DNA of 64,000 bases from Blastocystis sp. Blastoise. Lineage: Eukaryota > Sar > Bigyra > Opalinata > Blastocystidae. The stretch lies in assembly GCA_039096225.1 (NCBI GenBank), contig JBBPEB010000014.1, positions 1,437,501-1,501,500 on the forward strand, written 5' to 3'. Below the pieces are notes generated by a model that saw nothing but the letters and a program-made list of their open reading frames with translations, was not told the origin of the DNA and did not search any database. The translations under genes were made by a program, and so were the position numbers. Below, piece by piece: positions 52,682-64,000 of this stretch (positions within the stretch are counted from its first letter, which is position 1; every line of letters starts with the position of its first letter).

Positions 52682-53175
52682 TTTAATGAAATTCCATATA
52701 TATATATATTATTTTTGTTTATTTTTGGATTATTTCATCTTTATTACCAAATCATAATCTAAACATTAATATAATCTTGTCCATATTAATAACTGACAAC
52801 TCTAGATATAAATAAATCATATATTAACAATACACAGTTCAAATGAAAAACCCATATTACTTAAAATAAAACCACTTTTCATTTATCCAATATCCACGAT
52901 ATATTTATAAATAAACAGTTATCACTTTGCCAAAACGAGTGTAATCTATTCATTATTAACACATTTCTAGAATTGATTTGACTTGATATTTTTCAGTGAT
53001 ATTCTACACATCATGTATAAATGAAAAAAAATAATCTCATCAAGTTTACACTGATAATAAAGTGAGAATAATCGAATTAAACTTTTATGCAGAAAATCAA
53101 GGAAATCGATGAAATCTTTGTTCATGTTCAAAAGACAAAAGTTTTCTTTGTTCCTTTTATTAATATAGAGAGTCT
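52682..53175. other. Intergenic region upstream of adaptor-like gene
   Basis: I see no gene or RNA here. It is AT-rich, becoming slightly less so from 53090 toward the start at 53176. Confidence 0.3.
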
Positions 53176-55775
53176 ATGAGTGTTTTAGCTCTTTGTATTG
53201 TTTCCAACAATGGAGCTATAGGTTGTATAGCTAAAGAATCTATTCTTCCGTATATCATTCTTTTTACTCATTTTTTTTCATGATCCATTTAGATACGATA
53301 ATATCTACACAATTATAAATCAATTCAATGAGACCATTAAAGATATCAAGGGCGCTGCCAAAAAACAAACTTTATATAATGCAAGTTGTCAAAAGATTGA
53401 GGATGCCTTCCCATATTCAGATCCTGTGTGTCTTGAATTAGATCCTTACCGTTTACTTTATCTTTTAATTAATGATATTTATTTGATATGCATTGATTAT
53501 GCTTGTCAATCTCCTTTTACTGCTTTAGAATGTATTCAAAAAGCTAGACTTACTGTTAGTTTTGCTTGTAATAACGTTCCTTTATTCCAAACTATTTTAA
53601 CTTGCAAATATTCTTTATATATGGCTTTAAAGAGAAATATATCTGGATTAGAAGGTATACAAATTGATTGATTATTTTTTTTTATTTTAGACTTTTAATT
53701 GCTTTTTAACAATTGTTTTATGTTTTATTTTAGTTTTTTAAATTTTTTTTTCTAAAGAACTATATAAAATATTATTCTATGAATTGAACTATGTATATTA
53801 AGAATATAATAATAAATCTATTAATATATATATATATATATATAGGTCTTAGTACAATAGCAAGTAAAGGTAAAGATATTCATATAGCTATGGATACAAG
53901 AGGAAGTGCTTATGGTGATGAAGTATCTCAATGTAATGATATTAATAGAAGTGGAGAATTAAGAGCTGTTATACTGAATATGACGAAAGATGCTTGGGAA
54001 ATGATCCAAAATGTATTTATTTTCTTTTTATTTTTAGTTATTATTATTAGTATTATTTTTTAAATTTTACTTTCCAATGATTTTTATTATTATTTTTAGA
54101 AGCATAATAATATATTTTATTATTTAATAGTTTTTAATGAAAATTGTTTTTTTAAGTATTATTCTATTTTTTATGAAAGATATATATTTCATAATATATT
54201 TTTTTATTCTTTTTATATGTATATTTATATAGACATCTATTACTATTCCTTCTTCTATTAAAAAAGATATTCGTTCATTCTCTTCCTCTCTTCCTAAACC
54301 GAAATTCCCCATACAAGATTTCGATGTTGAGTATATATATATATATGTTTTTATTGTATTATTTATGTTATTCATTATTTTTTTTACCGACTTTTATTAT
54401 TCTTTTATTCATGATTTTTGTTGTTCAGTTATTCTTTTATCCTTTTATCCTTTTATTCTCTTATTTCCTCAGTTATTCTTTTTCTTCATATTATTCTTTT
54501 ATTCATATTATTCTTTTATTTATTCATATCTTTATATACTCTTTGTTTCTTCTTCTTCGTCTATTAATACTTCTATATATAGTGCTACTTTAGAAGGTCA
54601 TATTATACCTCCTGCTTCTCCTATGCCTCTTTCTCCATTTGATCAAGAAGATGATATTACTATTAATAGTGAAGAACTTTATAAAGGTATATATATATAT
54701 ATAATAATAATATTTATTGTATTGAATGAACTAAAAATTAGTCTATATATATATAGTTGATTATTTGTTTATTATTAATATTAAAAAACATTTTATTTTC
54801 AATATATGAATCTATATATATATATATATAGCTTTGGAATCAGAATATGCTGATACTAAGATTGATAATACTATAATTCATTCAAGTAATATTCAATTAT
54901 CTATGAAATCTGTGAATAATACTAGTAGTAAGAAGATAGTTAAAACAAAGAGTAAAAGAGCTAGTATTCCTGGTATGAATATTGAATTTAGTGATGAAGA
55001 TGAAGAAGAAGAAGAAAAGAAAGAAGAAAAAAAAGAGGAAGAGGAAGAAAAAGAAGAGGAAGAGGAAGAAAAAGAAGAGGAAGAGGAAGAAGAAAAGTCA
55101 GAAGAAGAAGAAGAAGTTAAACCAAAGAATAAAAAATCTGCTAAGAAGAGTAAAGAAACTAAATTACCTATTGTTGAAGAGAAAGGAAAAGGAAGAAGAA
55201 GAGGAAAGAAGGTACCTGTTGAACCAGAAATTATTGAAGAACCAGTTCCTGTTGCTAGTGAAGAAGAAGAAGAAGAAGAAGAAAATATTCATGCTACTAC
55301 TGAAAGTGATGATTTGAATGATATATTTAGTACTCCTGTACCTGTTGTTAAACAAGAACAACCTTCTGAACATGAAGAAGAAAGTGAAGAGGAAAGTGAA
55401 GAAGAAGAAGAAAGTGAAGAAGAAAGTGAAGAGGAAAGTGAAGAAGAAAGTGAAGAGGAAAGTGAAGAAGAAAGTGAAAGTGAAGAAAGTGAAAGTGAAA
55501 GTGAAAGTGAAGAACATACTACAAGTGATGATATATTTGGTATTACTTCTACTCCAAATGCTATTCATTCTACTACTACTTCTGAATTAGATTTCGATGA
55601 TATATTCGGTGCACCAGCACCTGCTCCTGCTACGAGAACACGTGATGTCGTATCTATTGATATTCAAGTTATGGATGATGTTCTTATGGAGTATATATAT
55701 ATATGCTTTATTTTTATTATTATAATATATAGATAATACTATTATTATTATAATTGTATTATTAATCATTGTCTC

Positions 55776-55869
<94 letters not shown>

Positions 55870-56526
55870 TATATCTAGACAAACAGGAAAAGGACCTTAT
55901 AAACAACTTACATGTCATGGTCAATTAGTATTTATTCCTCATATTCCTGAATCTCTTTGTGGTCCTAATAAATTTATTGAATTTACATTCACCATTAATA
56001 ATTGTGATAAAATTGATTTTGAATTAAATCCCAAGATTATTCGTTATCTCCCTGGATATGAACGTACTTCAGAAAGAAAAATGATTGTCAAATATCCTAC
56101 TTTTGTTAAACAACCTGTATGTATATATTATTATTATTATTATACTTATTATTAATTAGTTTATATTGAAAATTATATATATTTATAATGTTATGTATTC
56201 TAGTTATAGATAATAATATATATATATATATTTAGATTCCTATATTAAAATATAAGGGACTTTTACCTGCTTCAAGTATTCCTGTTAATTATAAAGCTAC
56301 CAGCCAACGTAAGGGAAATACTACAGAAGTTGTTGTTGAATGTAAGGCTAATCCTTCTCTTTCTTCTCCTCTTACAAATATAGCTATTCAAGTCTTACCT
56401 CCACTTCTTACAGGACCTGCAGAACCCAAAAAGGTATTCTATATATATATATAGAACTCCTATTCTTATATTTAATATTTTTATTCATTTTAATACATTT
56501 TATTAATAATAATTAGTTGAACTAGT

Positions 56527-56576
<50 letters not shown>

Positions 56577-56996
56577 TCAATTCAGTCCAGTTCAGGGTGG
56601 ATTTAATCCTAATAATGGTGCTGTTATGTATAGAGCTCTTACTCTAAATGCAGGACAAGAAGCTTGCTATAAAGCACATGTTGTCGAGAAAATCACAAAT
56701 CCAGCTGTATATATATATATATATATATATATTGATTTAGAAAGAATAAATAATAATAAATATAAATAATAATAAATATGAATAATAATAAATATAAACA
56801 ATATAAATAATAATATATTTAGGGTCTTCAACCTACTCGTCCTAAAGCTTTCTGTCCTTGTAATGTGATGGCAACATCTGAGTCACTTATTTCTCCTTTA
56901 GAATTCTCTATTGATGGAATTGACGATGTTGCTGATGTTGATTTCACTAAAGGTACTGAAAATATTAAATCGAAAATTGAAGTTAAATTTGAATAA
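53176..56996 (+). CDS. Longin/mu-homology adaptor-like protein (muniscin or TSET medium-chain type)
   Basis: The start at 53176 gives MSVLALCIVSNNGAIGCIAK, like the first strand of a longin domain in medium adaptins and delta-COP. INQFNETIKDIKGAAKKQTL follows. A long disordered centre is strongly acidic (runs of Glu with Lys or Ser at about 54980-55520) and contains DDIFSTP/DDIFG motifs. The C-terminal part is a beta-rich mu-homology-like region: KQLTCHGQLVFIPHIPES, IIRYLPGYERTSERKMIVKY, PILKYKGLLPASSIPVNYKA and VVECKANPSLSSPLTNIAIQ. It ends ENIKSKIEVKFE. NPxLxxPLT resembles the plant TPLATE-complex muniscin-like subunit and Dictyostelium TCUP. About eleven exons are seen. Alternatives: an FCHo/Syp1-type muniscin without the F-BAR domain, or a divergent delta-COP. 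Confidence 0.5.
54985..55520 (+). repeat. Acidic-linker coding repeat (GAAGAAGAA / AGTGAAGAGGAA)
   Basis: Purine-only coding runs encode poly-Glu and (Glu-Glu-Glu-Ser)n within the adaptor-like gene. Both purine frames and the pyrimidine strand are open here, giving false Lys-rich and Phe-Thr-rich ORFs. Confidence 0.85.
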
Positions 56997-57526
56997 ATAA
57001 AGAATTTTTTAAATTTTCATTTTATTATAGTATTTTATAATCTTGCTTTTTTTTGAGACCAATTTGCCATTTTTTAAAACATTTATCTTTTATTGGAGAT
57101 ATACTTATTTTTCTATGTTATAATAAATATCTTATTTCTGTGTGAATATCATAGAGTTTTGTTTGCTGATATTTGTTAGTTTTATTTAGATTCATTAGAA
57201 TTTATAATTCAAATTTCATATTTTCTGTAATTCCTCTGTAGCTAAACATGTTATTCCAATAGTATACGTTATAGTTATCTCAACTACACTGCAATTCTAT
57301 GTTGAAAGAAAGTGATTTATAAAAAATATGGAAAATCTACAAGTCATTACTATAAAACGAAAATAATCATGAAATTCATAACAATTGTTTTCAGCAAATT
57401 TCAGTTTAATCTTTGAATGTCTGAAATGATACATATATAAAAAAATGTGACTGGTTTTTATTCTTATTATTGAATAAAGTAATTGCTATTATTATTTTAT
57501 TCTTTTAATACACATCAAATTCGAAA
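56997..57526. other. Intergenic region upstream of UTP11
   Basis: There is no coding sequence. It holds the 3' end of the adaptor-like gene and the promoter of UTP11, and I see no distinct motif. Confidence 0.3.
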
Positions 57527-58721
57527 ATGTCTTCTTGGAGAAATGTACTAAAACAAAAAATTCACTTGGAAAGAGCCCAACCTGCCAATCGTAAGAGGTT
57601 TGGATTACTTGAAAAACATAAGGATTACAAGTTGAGATCTACGAATTACCATAGAAAAGAAGAAGTATTAAAGAATCTTCGACTAAAGGCTGCTATGAAG
57701 AATCCAGATGAATTTTATCATAAAATGATTTCGTTGAAAAAGGTATTGCTTATATATATGTCATGTATCATTTTTAACTTTTAATTTATTTTTGAATATT
57801 ATTTGAATTCCTTTTTTTTGTTAATTCTTTTTGTGTTTAGAATAAAGGAGATCCGAAGAATAAAGTGGAGTTTAGAATGTCAGAAAAAGGACACGATGCA
57901 AAATTCTTGGTTGCCAGACGAGTTGCTGAAGAAAAAGTATTGCTATATTTAGTGATTTTGATGTTTTTTATTATTATTATTTATTGTTTATTATTTTTTA
58001 ATTATATTATATAATATTTTTTATTATATTTATTATTATTATATAATTATATTTATTATATTCTATATATATATAGAAAATAGATAAAGAAGCTGAGTCT
58101 CTTCATTTTGTAGCGAATGATATTAATAATAAACATACTTTATTTATGGAGAAGAAAGAAGATATAGAGAATTTTGATCCCGTTGATTATTTTCATACTA
58201 CTCCAGAATTAGTAGAACAAAAACAAAATCGATTAACTATAGAGGATTTAAAGAATAAGAAAATAATTGGTAATACAGATTCAAAATCATTAAAATCAAT
58301 GAAAAAACATCGTGAAGGGAAATATTTGAAACTACAAAAGAAAATGGAAGAAGCAGAACAAGTGAATTCTATTTTAAGTCATGTAGAATTCCAAAAAAAT
58401 ATGATGGTATATATTACTATTAAATAGTCTATATAATAATAATAAATATAATAATAAATATAATAATAAATAGAATAATAAATTATAATAATAAATTATA
58501 ATAATAAATATAATAATAAATATAATAATAAATATAATAATAAATAGAATAATAAATATAATAATAAATATAATAATAAATATAATAATAAATATAATAA
58601 TAAATATAATAATAATAATATAATAATATTAATATAGGAAGCAGGTCGTAAACGAAAAGTGATTGAAGCTGAAGATGGGAAGCCAGCTGTGTTTAAATGG
58701 CAATACCAAAGAAAGAAGTAA
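57527..58721 (+). CDS. UTP11: U3 snoRNA-associated protein 11 (UTP11)
   Basis: This is a component of the small-subunit processome, acting in 18S rRNA maturation in the nucleolus. The start at 57527 gives MSSWRNVLKQKIHLERAQPA. The next motifs are family-typical: RKRFGLLEKHKDYKLRST, YHRKEEVLKNLRLKAAMKNP, DEFYHKMISLKK, then across introns AKFLVARRVAEEKKIDKEAE. FDPVDYFHTTPELVEQKQNR follows, and the end is AVFKWQYQRKK. Five exons give about 250 residues, the usual length. The intron at about 58430-58637 is almost all (ATAATAA)n. It converges with the paladin-like gene. The end motif (FKWxxxRKK) and the N-terminal HLER/LLEKHKDY motif make the assignment firm. Confidence 0.93.
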
Positions 58722-59233
58722 ACAATATATTAATATTAATATTTGTTATATATATAAGTTCAGTTGTTATTATATGTGTTTTATTATATGTGTTTATATA
58801 CCTAGTTTTGTTTATATTATGTTTTTAAATAATTCATTTGTAACTTGAATAATAATCAAATAATATACATATATTTGAAGAATATGTAATAGTCTAATAA
58901 AATTATTCTTATTCTGTATTGTTGCAAACATAATGAATAACAAATATCAAAACAAAAAGAAATAGAAATATATATAACTATAATCAAAACATGAATGGAA
59001 ATTAAATGAAGAAAAAAGCGACTATGTTAATCGTTACAACAAAGTTATATATATATATAAATAATATATAACAAAAAAAATATATATATATTAATGATGA
59101 TATAAAAATAAAAAAGGAGATGATATATATTTAAATATATTGAAAAATGTTAACATCAGTATTATATAGAGAAAAATATAGAATTAAATTTATTGAGTAT
59201 ACTATAGAATATACATCTATATATATATGATAT
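58722..59233. terminator. Convergent 3' region of UTP11 and paladin-like genes
   Basis: 512 bp between two converging stop codons, without coding sequence. Several AATAAA words occur on both strands and it is otherwise AT-rich. Confidence 0.4.

Positions 59234-64000
<4,767 letters not shown>

Overview
This is nuclear DNA of an extremely AT-rich, intron-rich single-celled eukaryote (roughly 80% A+T by eye). Genes are cut by many short introns that almost always begin GTAT and end in TATATAG-like sequence. Stops are standard (TAA, TAG, TGA), so I see no recoding in the recognisable genes. Gene content (LSM11-like, FANCE-like, paladin-like, a muniscin/TSET-medium-like protein, a possible U12-type AT-AC intron) suggests an amoebozoan or an early-branching opisthokont rather than yeast, plant or metazoan. 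The species cannot be named from this window. All exon joins were made by hand from reading frame and splice-site pattern, so individual boundaries may be off by a few codons.

Region 1-20287 is gene-free and built from four copies of one about 4.1 kb non-coding mobile element: A (2213-6336), B (8820-12611 plus 16940-17268, inverted), C (12612-16939, inserted inside B) and D (17269-20287, inverted, shortened). The nested insertion shows the exact ends: TTAATATCC at one end, a GC-rich 37-nt double hairpin ending ACGCTTG at the other, insertion between A and T without target duplication, and a seamless head-to-tail D-B junction. This is Helitron-like behaviour with unusual termini. The older DNA between the insertions (1-2212 and 6337-8819) holds a purine-rich strand that may be a decayed coding region.

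Region 20288-64000 is densely genic. In order: a BTB/LRR-like multi-exon gene with frame breaks (+); choline-phosphate cytidylyltransferase (-); a coiled-coil protein (-); an acidic membrane protein (-); a small coiled-coil protein (-); a Qa-SNARE/syntaxin (-) divergent from a FANCE-like gene (+); a Nup50/Nup2-like FG nucleoporin (-); SRP receptor alpha (-) divergent from SDHAF2 (+); ribosomal protein eS30 (-) divergent from a PDZ protein (+); an LSM11-like Sm protein (+); a longin/mu-homology adaptor-like protein (+); UTP11 (+); and a paladin-like phosphatase (-) that runs off the right edge.

The genes are a mix of housekeeping functions (secretory targeting, membrane fusion, phospholipid synthesis, nuclear transport, ribosome biogenesis, complex II assembly) with no operon-like theme. 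Spacing is tight: divergent pairs share 240-620 bp promoter regions and convergent pairs are separated by about 230-840 bp.
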